A stretch of 64,000 bases of DNA. It comes from Sphingobium sp. CAP-1. Lineage in GTDB: Bacteria; Pseudomonadota; Alphaproteobacteria; Sphingomonadales; Sphingomonadaceae. Positions 56,599 through 64,000 of this stretch are shown one piece after another; within the stretch, counting starts at the first letter, position 1, and each line of letters opens with the position of its first letter. The stretch covers positions 1,674,001 to 1,738,000 of the forward strand of contig NZ_CP046252.1 in NCBI RefSeq assembly GCF_009720145.1. Reading direction: 5' to 3'. Under the pieces are notes generated by a model. That model was given only the letters and a program-made list of their open reading frames with translations, was not told the DNA's origin and did not search any database. The position numbers and the translations under genes were made by a program.

Positions 56599-56892
56599 TC
56601 AGGCTGCGACGGCAGCCTTCTTCTTGACGATGTCGCGCTTCAGGCGGCGGGCCTTCAGCGACAGCTTTTCGTCGCTGGTCTTGACCAGCCAGTTGTCCAG
56701 GCCGCCATTATGTTCGACCGAGCGCAGACCATGGGTCGACACGCGCAGCTTCACGGTGGTTTCCAGCGTTTCGGAGATCAGCGACACGTTCTGCAGGTTC
56801 GGCAGGAACACGCGCTTGGTCTTGTTGTTGGCGTGGGAAACATTGTGACCCACCTGGCGACCCTTACCGGTCAGCTCGCAAATGCGCGACAT
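56599..56892 (-). CDS. rpmB: 50S ribosomal protein L28
   Basis: A 97-residue basic ribosomal protein: MSRICELTGKGRQVGHNVSH at the start, KRVFLPNLQNV and LRVSTHGLRSVEH, and a Lys/Arg-rich C-terminus (LKRDIVKKKAAVAA). The ATG at 56892 is the usual family start; TTG codons just upstream are unlikely. It is a single-gene unit, with the palindrome A4 downstream. Confidence 0.96.
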   Translation of the reverse strand: MSRICELTGKGRQVGHNVSHANNKTKRVFLPNLQNVSLISETLETTVKLRVSTHGLRSVEHNGGLDNWLVKTSDEKLSLKARRLKRDIVKKKAAVAA

Positions 56893-57126
56893 AGTCAATC
56901 AACCTTTGAATTCGGGTTCGTTCGGAAAGCCGCGCCGATAACGGGATTCGCCCCTTCCGTCAAGCGGGGCATCACCCCTTTGGCCGGGCGGCGCGTTGAA
57001 GGAGCCTTATCGCATGGGCGGCCGAAATGCGAATCCCTGATGGCGGTCGGGGAAAGGCAATGACCCGGACATCGTGAAGAAGCCCTGATCCTTCCTAAGG
57101 CCCGCGTCATCGGCTAACGGGCAGGC

Positions 57127-57597
57127 ATGGCCCCGTCCTTTCCGCCCCCCTTCCCCCTGCCCGCGCCGATGCGCCGCGCGCTCGACCTTGCCCGCACGGC
57201 GCAGGCGGCGGGCGAAGTGCCGATCGGCGCGGTGGTGACGAAGGACGGCGTCGTCATCGGCGAGGGCGAGAACCGCAACCGGCGCGACAATGATCCCACC
57301 GCCCATGCGGAAATCGTGGCGATGCGGGCGGCGGCGGCGCACCTCCAGGACTTTCGCCTGACCGGCTGCGACCTGTGGGTGACGCTGGAACCCTGCCCGA
57401 TGTGCGCGGGCGCGATTTCCCATGCCCGGATCGCCCGCCTTTATTACGCGGTGGGCGATGCCAAGGGGGGCGCGATCGAGCAAGGCCCACGCCTGTTCGC
57501 CCAGCCGCAATGCCTGCACCGGCCGGAAGTCTATGGTGGGCTTGCCGAAGCGGAAGCCTCAGCGCTGCTGCGCGACTTTTTCGCCGCCCGGCGCTGA
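57127..57597 (+). CDS. tadA: tRNA-specific adenosine deaminase
   Basis: Deaminates A34 to inosine in tRNA(Arg). The 156-residue protein has the zinc sites HAEIVAMRAAAAHLQDF and LEPCPMCAGAISHARI, with the catalytic Glu in HAE. The tail (FAARR) ends 39 bp inside the convergent membrane-protein gene, a tail-to-tail overlap. Little leader sequence precedes the ATG. Essential in most bacteria. Confidence 0.94.
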   Translation: MAPSFPPPFPLPAPMRRALDLARTAQAAGEVPIGAVVTKDGVVIGEGENRNRRDNDPTAHAEIVAMRAAAAHLQDFRLTGCDLWVTLEPCPMCAGAISHARIARLYYAVGDAKGGAIEQGPRLFAQPQCLHRPEVYGGLAEAEASALLRDFFAARR

Positions 57598-59457
57598 ATA
57601 ATCGATCCGATAAAGCTGGTAGGGCAGCGTCATCGCCGTCTCCAGCTTTACCGGGACCAGCCAGCGCGGCACGTCGCCCCGCATCAGCCCGGCATAGAAA
57701 CCACGCGGGCTACGCGACTGGTAGATGGTGCCTTCGGGGAACCAAGGGCAGACCAGCAGATAGGCGGCGTGATGCTGTGCCGCGATCGCGCGGAAACCGT
57801 CAGCCGGGCCGTCAAAGGCGTGGTGGATGTCCAATATGGTCGCGCCATTGCGATGATAGGGACCGGCCAGCGCGCTATGATGGGTGGTGGCGATCAGGCG
57901 CGGGCCAAGATCGACCATGGTGAAGATGGTCGCGGGCGGCAACTGGTCCAGCACTTCCAGCGCCGGCAGGGTGCGGCAACGGCCATTGGCCTTCTTGATA
58001 TTGTCGGTGCGCGCGATGGCGGACGGGCGCCATGGCCGGGGCTTGGTGCCGGTCGCCCCCTGATAGAGCGCCACGACCTGCGGATAGAGCGGATAGGCGA
58101 AGGCGATGGCCGCCAGCAGCGCCACGCCCGTCCCGGCCGCGATCTTCACCCGGCGCGGCCCCGTCAGGATCGCGGCGACCAGCCGGTGCGCGGCCCAGGC
58201 GGCGGGCGGGATCGCCAGCAACTGCGCCGCCGGCCCCGCCCGCAACTGCCAGAACAGCAAGGCGGTCGAAAAGACCATCATCAGACCCACCGTCGCCCAG
58301 GCCCAGAGCCGCTCCGTATCGCGCCGACTATCCCACACGGCCCAGAGCAGGCCGATCAGCCCCGCCACCGGCACCGCCAGCAGCGGCACGACCAGACTCT
58401 GCGCCTGCACGGTGATCGGCTTGGCCTCGCGGATGTTGGCGAGCCACAGCCGCTCCAGCTCCGGCGATATCTGATAGGGGGTCAGGCATTGCGGCCAGTT
58501 GAGATAGAAGAACAGCGCGACCGCCCCGCCCACGACCGCGCCCGCCGCCAGCCGCGCCGGCCATGCGCGCAGGGGCGCGAGCGACAGGATCACCATCCCC
58601 GCCCCCGCCGCGCCGAACACCGCGACCCAGATGGGCGAGATAGCGTCGCATACCATCGCCCGGTTGGCATAGCTGGCGAACAGCAGATAGAGCAAAGAGG
58701 TCGCCCCCGCGAGGCTGAGGCCATAGGGCAGCAAGCGCCGCTCCGCCCCCGGCCGGAACACCCAGCGCAGCGCGATCAGCGCGCCGCCGGCGGCCAGATA
58801 GACGATCATCTCCATGCCGATGGCGATCGACAGCGCGCTGCTGATCCCGGCCATCAATCCGCCGCGCAGGCGATTTTCATCGATCACCCCGGCCAGCATG
58901 GTCAGCGCCAGCGCCAGTTGCCAGCCATGATGGTCGATCCGCATCGGCGCATACATGCCCAGCGCCATCTGCGTCGCGAGCGGAGCGAGGATGGCGAGCA
59001 GCCAGCCGTTCGGCCCCGCCAGCCGCCGGCCGATGAAGCCGAGGCTGAGCATCAGCAGCAGCAAGGGCAGCAAGGGCGCGATGCCGCAGGCCAGCCGATC
59101 GGCCAGCCCCTGATCGACAAAGGCGCGGAAGAACAGGATCAGCCCGGCGATCGGCAGGTCGACCAGCCGCGACCAGTGGATGTTCGCACCACCTGGCGGA
59201 TCGAGCCGATATTGGCGCAGATCATACCAGCCCTGCCCGGCCAGCCAGTCCTTCACCTGCACATAGCGGATATTGTCGTCGGTATCGCTCAGCACCAGCC
59301 AGTGGATGGCGGGCCAGCGCGTCGTCACCATCGCGACCGCAATGACGATCCAGATCAGCAGGGTCAGCCATTTCCAGTGCCGCTGACTATAAGCGGTCAG
59401 GATCGGCATCCATTGGCGGACGCGGGTGCGCAGGGTATCGACGCTAGGCAAGCTCAT
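57559..59457 (-). CDS. multi-pass GT-C-like membrane protein
   Basis: A 632-residue protein with about ten to twelve membrane helices and a soluble C-terminal domain (about 480-632). The first extracytoplasmic loop has SDTDDNIRYVQVKDWLAGQG (acidic pair) and a second loop has PMRIDHHGWQLALAL. These are arranged as in STT3/oligosaccharyltransferase and other GT-C glycosyltransferases that use lipid-linked sugars. The catalytic assignment is inference. It is divergent from a GtrA gene 45 bp away, suggesting a role in sugar transfer to envelope molecules. Its 3' end overlaps tadA tail-to-tail by 39 bp. Confidence 0.78.
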   Translation of the reverse strand: MSLPSVDTLRTRVRQWMPILTAYSQRHWKWLTLLIWIVIAVAMVTTRWPAIHWLVLSDTDDNIRYVQVKDWLAGQGWYDLRQYRLDPPGGANIHWSRLVDLPIAGLILFFRAFVDQGLADRLACGIAPLLPLLLLMLSLGFIGRRLAGPNGWLLAILAPLATQMALGMYAPMRIDHHGWQLALALTMLAGVIDENRLRGGLMAGISSALSIAIGMEMIVYLAAGGALIALRWVFRPGAERRLLPYGLSLAGATSLLYLLFASYANRAMVCDAISPIWVAVFGAAGAGMVILSLAPLRAWPARLAAGAVVGGAVALFFYLNWPQCLTPYQISPELERLWLANIREAKPITVQAQSLVVPLLAVPVAGLIGLLWAVWDSRRDTERLWAWATVGLMMVFSTALLFWQLRAGPAAQLLAIPPAAWAAHRLVAAILTGPRRVKIAAGTGVALLAAIAFAYPLYPQVVALYQGATGTKPRPWRPSAIARTDNIKKANGRCRTLPALEVLDQLPPATIFTMVDLGPRLIATTHHSALAGPYHRNGATILDIHHAFDGPADGFRAIAAQHHAAYLLVCPWFPEGTIYQSRSPRGFYAGLMRGDVPRWLVPVKLETAMTLPYQLYRIDYSAPGGEKVAQQR

Positions 59458-59502
59458 GCCCGTCGATTAGAGGCTGCGGATCAAAGCGCAACCGGGGCCG
59501 TC

Positions 59503-59919
59503 ATGAAAATCCTGTCACGTTATTATGCAGAGCATGGCGCGCTGTTCTGGCAGATCGTCCGCTACGGCGTGACCGGCCTGTTCGTCACCGCCTGCCAGGC
59601 GGCGATTTACTGGAGCCTCGCCGCGCTGGCGGGGCTGCATGTGCAACTCGCCAATCTTGTCGGCTATGCCGGCGCGGTGGTGATCGGCTATGTCAGCCAC
59701 AGCGCCTTCACCTTTCGCGGCCATGGCGAAGCGGGCAATCATGCCACGCGCGGCGTCCGCTTCGTGGCGGTGTCGCTGGTCAGCTACGCGCTGAACGCGC
59801 TATGGGTCTGGCTGTGTGTCACCCATATGCGCTGGCCCGAATGGTCCCCCATCCCCGCCATGCTGTTCGTGACCCCGGCGGTGGTGTTCAGCCTGAACCG
59901 GCGATGGGTGTTCAGATAA
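59503..59919 (+). CDS. GtrA-family membrane protein
   Basis: A 138-residue protein with four predicted helices: WQIVRYGVTGLFVTACQAAI, VQLANLVGYAGAVVIGYVSH, VRFVAVSLVSYALNALWVWL and IPAMLFVTPAVVFSLNRRWV. The N-terminal FxRYGxxG and C-terminal FSLNRRWVF match GtrA proteins, proposed flippases or carriers of undecaprenyl-phosphate sugars. The same frame is open for a long way upstream but only antisense to the GT-C gene. The ATG lacks a strong ribosome site. No GtrB-type synthase is nearby. Confidence 0.85.
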   Translation: MKILSRYYAEHGALFWQIVRYGVTGLFVTACQAAIYWSLAALAGLHVQLANLVGYAGAVVIGYVSHSAFTFRGHGEAGNHATRGVRFVAVSLVSYALNALWVWLCVTHMRWPEWSPIPAMLFVTPAVVFSLNRRWVFR

Positions 59920-59923
59920 CCAG

Positions 59924-60007
59924 GTGTTCCCGCGAAGGCGGGAACCCAGTTCGACCGTCGCGATATTGCGCGGAGTGTGGGACTGGGCTCCCGCCTACGC
60001 GGGAGCG
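59924..60007. repeat. class A two-arm palindromic repeat, copy A5
   Basis: Arms GTGTTCCCGCGAAGGCGGGA and a slightly diverged CTCCCGCCTACGCGGGAG are separated by a 40-base spacer that carries CCCAGTTC/GACTGGG. It lies between gtrA and the GIY-YIG stop; the GIY-YIG stop codon is two bases from the arm. Confidence 0.85.
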
Positions 60008-60009
60008 CT

Positions 60010-60303
60010 TCAGCCAAGTATGTCGTCAAACAGATCGCGCCATTGCGGATTCATCGCTTCAATGAGCAGCAGTTTCCAGGCGCGCTCCCATTTCTTCATC
60101 CGCAGTTCGCGCTGGCGCGCCTCCTGAATGTCGTCATGCGCCTCATACCAGACAAGAAAACGGCACGCATATTTGCTGGCGAACTCTCCGCCAAAACCAT
60201 TGCGATGCTGCCAGGTGCGCTGGACGAGGTCATTGGTCACACCGAGATAGAGCGTACCATTCTGGCCGCTCGCCATGAGATAGACATAGCCGGGCTTGGT
60301 CAT
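60010..60303 (-). CDS. GIY-YIG domain nuclease-like protein (UPF0213 type)
   Basis: A 97-residue single-domain GIY-YIG protein. GYVYLMASGQNGTLYLGVTN contains the YVY...YLG form of the GIY-YIG strand pair. VQRTWQHRNG holds the catalytic Arg. VWYEAHDDIQEARQRELRM includes a Glu candidate, and KKWERAWKLLLIE closes the domain. The core enzyme could be a structure-specific nuclease, but activity is unproven. Class A palindromes lie on both sides (59924 and 60318), 2 and 14 bp away. No ribosome site is evident. Confidence 0.85.
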   Translation of the reverse strand: MTKPGYVYLMASGQNGTLYLGVTNDLVQRTWQHRNGFGGEFASKYACRFLVWYEAHDDIQEARQRELRMKKWERAWKLLLIEAMNPQWRDLFDDILG

Positions 60304-60317
60304 TGAATGAAACTACC

Positions 60318-60383
60318 GTGTTCCCGCGAAGGCGGGAACCCAGTTCGGGCGTTTGGACTGGGTTCCCGCCTGCGCGGGAACAC
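60318..60383. repeat. class A two-arm palindromic repeat, copy A6
   Basis: Arms GTGTTCCCGCGAAGGCGGGA and the complement ending CTGCGCGGGAACAC, with spacer TTCGGGCGTTTGGACTGG. It is upstream of the GIY-YIG start and 12 bp past the response-regulator stop. Confidence 0.88.
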
Positions 60384-60395
60384 GTCAAATGTGAA

Positions 60396-61196
60396 TCAAT
60401 GCACGAAGCGGGCCACCACGTCGCGATAGGAGCGGCTGACTTTTACCTGCGCGCCGCTTTCCAGCACCAGGAAACATTCGCCATTGGTGTGGGGCTTGAC
60501 CTGCCGCACCTGGCTCAGATTGACGATGGTGGAGCGATGAACGCGCTGGAAATTGCGCGGGTCGAGCCGCTTTTCCAGATCCTTCATCGTTTCCCGCAGG
60601 ATCAGCGAGTTGTCGGCGGTGTAGATGCACATATAGTCGCCGGCCGCGTCGATCCGCTCGATCGAATCCACGTCGACACGGAAAATCTGGCCGCGATCCT
60701 TGATGTTGATCAGCTTTTCGAAGCGGTTGGAAGCGGGCGCGTCGTCATCGGCGGCGAAATCGCTCATCGCCTGCGGCGCGACCTCGGCCAGCACCTCGCG
60801 CAGCTTTTCCACTTCCTGCACCTGCCGTTTTTCGGACAGGCGCTGGCGCACCCGGTCGAGCGCGTCGGCCAGACGCCCTTCGTCCACCGGCTTCATCAGA
60901 TAATCGACCGCCTGCGCCTCGAACGCGCGGATCGCATAATCGCTATAGGCGGTGCAGAAGATGACGAGCGGCGGCTCCACCTCCATCAACCCCTGGACGA
61001 CGGAAAAACCGTCGAAGCCGGGCATCTGGATGTCGAGGAACACAAGGTCGGGTTTGTGCGTCTTGATCGCACGGATCGCTTCGCGGCCGTTGGTGCAGGT
61101 TTCAATGATTTCGACATCCTCATGCGCTTGCAGACGCAGGGCAAGGCCTTGAATAGCCAGGCTTTCGTCGTCGACGAGGATTGTTCTGATGGTCAT
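60396..61196 (-). CDS. LytTR-type response regulator
   Basis: A 266-residue regulator with a receiver domain (about 1-120; IRTILVDDESLAIQGLALRL, phospho-Asp in LVFLDIQMPGFDGF, Thr-Ala in FCTAYSDYAIRAF and Lys in YLMKPVDEGRL) and a C-terminal LytTR DNA-binding domain (about 165-266; VDSIERIDAAGDYMCIYTAD, FQRVHRSTIVNLSQVRQVKP). Its ATG overlaps the stop of the kinase gene, so the pair is coupled. The targets are unknown. Confidence 0.92.
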   Translation of the reverse strand: MTIRTILVDDESLAIQGLALRLQAHEDVEIIETCTNGREAIRAIKTHKPDLVFLDIQMPGFDGFSVVQGLMEVEPPLVIFCTAYSDYAIRAFEAQAVDYLMKPVDEGRLADALDRVRQRLSEKRQVQEVEKLREVLAEVAPQAMSDFAADDDAPASNRFEKLINIKDRGQIFRVDVDSIERIDAAGDYMCIYTADNSLILRETMKDLEKRLDPRNFQRVHRSTIVNLSQVRQVKPHTNGECFLVLESGAQVKVSRSYRDVVARFVH

Positions 61197-62305
61197 GCGG
61201 CCACTTTCGATGTTTCATCCATGTTCAGCGGAATTTCGATAATGACCGAAAATCCGCCCGGCGTGGAACGCGTTTCAAAGCTCTGTCGTTCCCCGAAGGC
61301 CTGAATTAATCGGTCCCGGATGTTCGGCAGGCCGATCCCCGTGCCTTCGCTCATCGGAATGTGTGGCTTCATGCCGCCTTCGTTCAATCCCGGCCCGCTG
61401 TCCGATACGACGATCCGCACATTATCCCCGGCAGGCTGCGCGCTGACCGCGATTTCCGCCCCTTCCTCCTTGGGCGTGACCGCATATTTGATCGCATTTT
61501 CGACCAGCGGCTGGAGCAGCAGCGACGGCAACCGCGCTCGCGCCACCGCCGGATCGACGCTGAAGGACGGACGCAGCCGGTCCTCGAACCGCATCTTCTC
61601 AATCTCCAGATAGAGTTTCAGCGTTTCGATCTCCTGCTCGATCGTCACCTGCGCCGTCGGCTCGTTGATGAGCGTGTAGCGCAGGAAGGAGGACAGGCGC
61701 GAGAGCATCGCATTGGCCCGGTCGGTCTGTTTCAGCAGCACCAGCGTCGAGATGGAGTTGAGCGTGTTGAACAGGAAATGCGGATTGAGCTGATAGCGCA
61801 GCATCGCCAGTTGCGCGTTGGCCGCCTGATTTTCCAGCAGCAGCAACTGGTCCGCCTGCTCCTCCACCGTCAGGTAGAAGTTGATGGCATAATAGAGCGC
61901 GCACCACGCCCCGATCAGCGTGCTGGACAAATAGAAGGCGCCCAGGAAAAGCTGCAATCCGGCGGTTTCGCTGCCCCGGTTCTGGGTCGAAAAGACCCAG
62001 CTATCGATGAAGGCGACCAGCGCGGCGGCCAGCACCACCATCGCGATCGACACGCCCCAGGTGACGATCGGCCGCTGTTTCAGCAGGAAGCGAAAGGCAA
62101 CCGCGATCAGCAGCGTCACCGAATAGCCGGTGACGGTGGAGATCAGCACCGGGATCAGGCTGGAAAGCGGCTGGCCATTGGCGATGGTGGACGATCCGCG
62201 CAGCAGGAAGGCGCCGGCCCATCCCAGCGATTGCAGGTTCCAGAAAGCGCGATTCTTGTCAGCGAAGAAGGGCTGAGGCTTGATGCGTGGGACGGTGACG
62301 GACAT
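61193..62305 (-). CDS. LytS/AlgZ-type sensor histidine kinase
   Basis: A 370-residue membrane kinase. The N-terminal half has four or five hydrophobic helices (e.g. VTWGVSIAMVVLAAALVAFI and LQLFLGAFYLSSTLIGAWCA). A coiled segment leads into the His_kinase motif LRYQLNPHFLFNTLNSISTL with the phospho-His in NPHF. The ATP domain has VENAIKYAV (N box) and SDSGPGLNEGG (G1). No extra sensor domain is visible, so the stimulus is probably sensed by the membrane part. It is paired with the LytTR regulator. Confidence 0.92.
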   Translation of the reverse strand: MSVTVPRIKPQPFFADKNRAFWNLQSLGWAGAFLLRGSSTIANGQPLSSLIPVLISTVTGYSVTLLIAVAFRFLLKQRPIVTWGVSIAMVVLAAALVAFIDSWVFSTQNRGSETAGLQLFLGAFYLSSTLIGAWCALYYAINFYLTVEEQADQLLLLENQAANAQLAMLRYQLNPHFLFNTLNSISTLVLLKQTDRANAMLSRLSSFLRYTLINEPTAQVTIEQEIETLKLYLEIEKMRFEDRLRPSFSVDPAVARARLPSLLLQPLVENAIKYAVTPKEEGAEIAVSAQPAGDNVRIVVSDSGPGLNEGGMKPHIPMSEGTGIGLPNIRDRLIQAFGERQSFETRSTPGGFSVIIEIPLNMDETSKVAA

Positions 62306-62361
62306 TGGCCCCAGCCTAGGCGATTTGAGCGGCCACGGGAAGCCGGCTCATATCGCCCGCG

Positions 62362-62844
62362 TCAGGCGGCCTGCGCCGGCTCCTGCGCCATCGGTGTCAC
62401 CTCGTCGGTGCAGAGCCAGACCAGATCGGTCAGGTCCAGTGCCCGGCCGTCATGCGCCTGCACGGCGATGCGACGGATCGGCTGGCGATCGCGGCTGTCG
62501 GCCAGCACCTGGCAGGATGGCGGCGCGCAGCCCCATTTTTCGCCCCACTGGCGCAGCGCGATCATCGCGGGGGCCAGATCCTGCCCCTTTTCGGTCAGCC
62601 GATATTCGACCTTGCGCCGGTCGCACTGCATCGGCTGGCGCAGCATGATGCCATTTTCCACCAGCCGCGCGAGCCGGTTGGCCAATATGTTGCGGGCGAT
62701 GCCCAGAGTGGATTGAAATTCCTCGAAATGGCGGATGCCCGACAGGGCGCCGCGCAGGATCAGGAAGGACCAGCGTTCACCCATCGCCTCCAGCGCAATA
62801 GGGAGCGCACAACGTTCCAGATCCTGGGCCAGATTATGTTTCAT
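62362..62844 (-). CDS. HxlR-family transcriptional regulator
   Basis: A 160-residue winged-helix protein. The HxlR core contains PIALEAMGERWSFLILRGAL, FEEFQSTLGIARNILANRLA and QCDRRKVEYRLTEKGQDL. The C-terminal extension (about 100-160) has paired Cys residues (CAPPSCQVLAD) that could be redox-active, but this is conjecture. The start at 62844 (MKHNLAQDLE) is preferred over GTG 62853. It is divergent from the RelA/SpoT gene across about 110 bp; its target is unknown. Confidence 0.87.
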   Translation of the reverse strand: MKHNLAQDLERCALPIALEAMGERWSFLILRGALSGIRHFEEFQSTLGIARNILANRLARLVENGIMLRQPMQCDRRKVEYRLTEKGQDLAPAMIALRQWGEKWGCAPPSCQVLADSRDRQPIRRIAVQAHDGRALDLTDLVWLCTDEVTPMAQEPAQAA

Positions 62845-62955
62845 GACAGCCACGCATAGCGCAAAGCGGCGAACGTTGCAAAACTGTCGCCTAATTCACC
62901 CCAGATGGGATTTTTTTGTTGCACGGCAAGGGGCTTCCAACACAATCGGGAAACG

Positions 62956-64000
62956 ATGCTACGTCAATATGAACTTGTCGAACGGGTGAAGCGCTACGAT
63001 CCGGATGCGGACGAAGCGATGATCAACCGCGCCTATGTCTTTTCGGTCCAGAAGCATGGCAGCCAGAAGCGCGCCAGCGGCGATCCCTATTTCAGCCATC
63101 CGATCGAGGTGGCGGGCATATTGACCGATTTCAATCTGGACGACCAGACGATCGTGACCGCGCTGCTGCACGACACGATCGAGGATACGCTCGTCACCTA
63201 TGAGGAGATTGAAAGCGCGTTCGGCAAGGATGTCGCACGCATGGTCGACGGCGTGACCAAGCTCAGCAAGATCGAGGCCATGTCCGAAAATGAGCGGGCC
63301 GCGGAAAATCTGCGCAAGTTCCTGCTCGCCATGTCCGACGACATCCGCGTGCTGCTGGTCAAGCTCGCCGACCGGCTGCACAATATGCGCACGCTGCATT
63401 TCATCAAGAATCCCGACAAGCGCCGCCGTATCGCGCGTGAGACGATGGACATATACGCCCCGCTGGCGGAGCGGATCGGCATGTATGATTTCATGCGCGA
63501 AATGCAGCTCCTCTCCTTCCGCGAGATCGAGCCGGAAGCCTATGACAGCATCACCAAGCGGCTGGAGCAGTTGAAGGAAGGCGGCCATGACAAGGTCGAC
63601 CGGATCGGCGCGGAACTGCAATTGCTGCTGGCGGGCCAGGGCATGTCGGTCAGCGTGTCGGGCCGGGAAAAGCATCCCTATTCCATCTGGAAGAAGATGC
63701 AGGAACGCCATATCAGTTTCGAGCAACTGACCGACGTGATGGCGTTCCGCGTCATCACCGACAGCCATGAGGATTGCTACCGCGCGCTCGGCATCATCCA
63801 CCAGACCTTCAAGATGGTCCCCGGCCGGTTCAAGGACTATATCTCCACGCCCAAGCGCAACGGCTACCAGTCGCTGCACACCACGGTCATCCATCAGGAC
63901 AATGCCCGGATAGAGGTGCAGATCCGCAGCCGTGACATGCATCATGACGCGGAACTGGGGCTGGCGGCGCACTGGGCCTATAAGCAGAAGGGCGATGCCG
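62956..64000 (+). CDS. rsh: bifunctional (p)ppGpp synthetase/hydrolase, RelA/SpoT homologue, 3' end cut off
   Basis: Makes and degrades (p)ppGpp in the stringent response. The visible 348 codons start MLRQYELVERVKRYDPDADE, preceded by TCGGGAAA. The HD hydrolase domain has YFSHPIEVAGILTDF and LLHDTIEDTLVTYEEIE, and LADRLHNMRTLHFI carries further metal ligands. The synthetase domain has MAFRVITDSHEDCYRALGII, GRFKDYISTPKRNGYQSLHT and VEVQIR-type sequence near the end. The regulatory TGS and ACT domains lie beyond the window. Both halves look intact as far as seen. Confidence 0.95.
   Translation, partial: MLRQYELVERVKRYDPDADEAMINRAYVFSVQKHGSQKRASGDPYFSHPIEVAGILTDFNLDDQTIVTALLHDTIEDTLVTYEEIESAFGKDVARMVDGVTKLSKIEAMSENERAAENLRKFLLAMSDDIRVLLVKLADRLHNMRTLHFIKNPDKRRRIARETMDIYAPLAERIGMYDFMREMQLLSFREIEPEAYDSITKRLEQLKEGGHDKVDRIGAELQLLLAGQGMSVSVSGREKHPYSIWKKMQERHISFEQLTDVMAFRVITDSHEDCYRALGIIHQTFKMVPGRFKDYISTPKRNGYQSLHTTVIHQDNARIEVQIRSRDMHHDAELGLAAHWAYKQKGDA

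Noticed and set aside
57769..59919. Treating the whole 716-codon frame as one gene
   Set aside because: Only the last 138 codons (from 59503) encode a recognisable GtrA protein; the rest is antisense to the GT-C-like gene.
59924..60383. CRISPR array
   Set aside because: There are only two repeats here, of different spacing and palindromic in type, with a protein gene in between and no cas genes in the window.

Overview
The window is GC-rich chromosomal DNA from an alphaproteobacterium, most likely a member of the Sphingomonadaceae (Sphingobium/Sphingomonas-like). The evidence is the lptD-surA-pdxA-rsmA operon, the F1-ATPase inhibitor zeta (DUF1476) beside bolA and grxD, a long-form isocitrate lyase next to a ScfR/RamB-type regulator, a two-gene methionine synthase under a SahR-type regulator, a TonB receptor and a single RelA/SpoT homologue. 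Several families of palindromic intergenic repeats add to this picture. The assignment rests on gene content read by eye, not on a database search.

Layout. 1-7.2 kb: truncated leucyl aminopeptidase, then the outer-membrane biogenesis and rRNA-modification operon lptD-surA-pdxA-rsmA, then an RluE-like pseudouridine synthase. 7.2-8 kb: an AT-rich small membrane protein and a gene-poor repeat region with an orphan operator-like palindrome. 8-18.8 kb (minus strand): TPR protein, rsmB, guaB, ftsH, tilS, cpoB, rodZ and ptsP. 18.9-27.6 kb: an accessory-looking stretch with two tandem Tat-signal aminotransferases, a VOC/DUF1428/SRPBCC cluster facing an HxlR regulator, a Gdx-type SMR exporter with a possible guanidine-II leader, an SDR/HxlR pair and a lipoprotein. 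27.6-31.6 kb: nitronate monooxygenase-like oxidoreductase, lysC, ubiG and a YdeI-like protein. 31.6-37 kb: a large TonB receptor, a CoA-ester lyase and an SPFH/NfeD pair.

37-46.5 kb: grxD, bolA, ATPase zeta, then leuC, a 37-codon signal-peptide ORF and leuD with overlapping stops and starts, a GST, a Tat-exported DUF885 protein, and aceA with a structured 3' region beside its likely regulator. 46.5-54.1 kb: a secreted beta-helix protein, DUF488, and the sahR-metF-metH(N)-metH(C) operon behind a promoter whose spacer is the operator. 54.2-57.6 kb: an Ala/Asn-repeat lipoprotein, a second small lipoprotein, a glycine-zipper protein, an esterase/phytase-like protein, rpmB and tadA. 57.6-64 kb: a GT-C-like membrane protein divergent from a GtrA protein, a GIY-YIG ORF bracketed by palindromic repeats, a LytT/LytS-type two-component pair, an HxlR regulator and the start of a bifunctional RelA/SpoT gene that runs off the window.

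The most interesting points are the two-arm palindrome family and the GIY-YIG ORF sitting between two copies, the paired Tat-exported aminotransferases, the tiny coupled ORF inside leuCD, the sahR promoter/operator with an apparently leaderless start, the candidate guanidine-II leader of gdx, and the multi-hairpin 3' region of aceA. I saw no tRNA or rRNA gene, CRISPR array, prophage, transposase or integrase.
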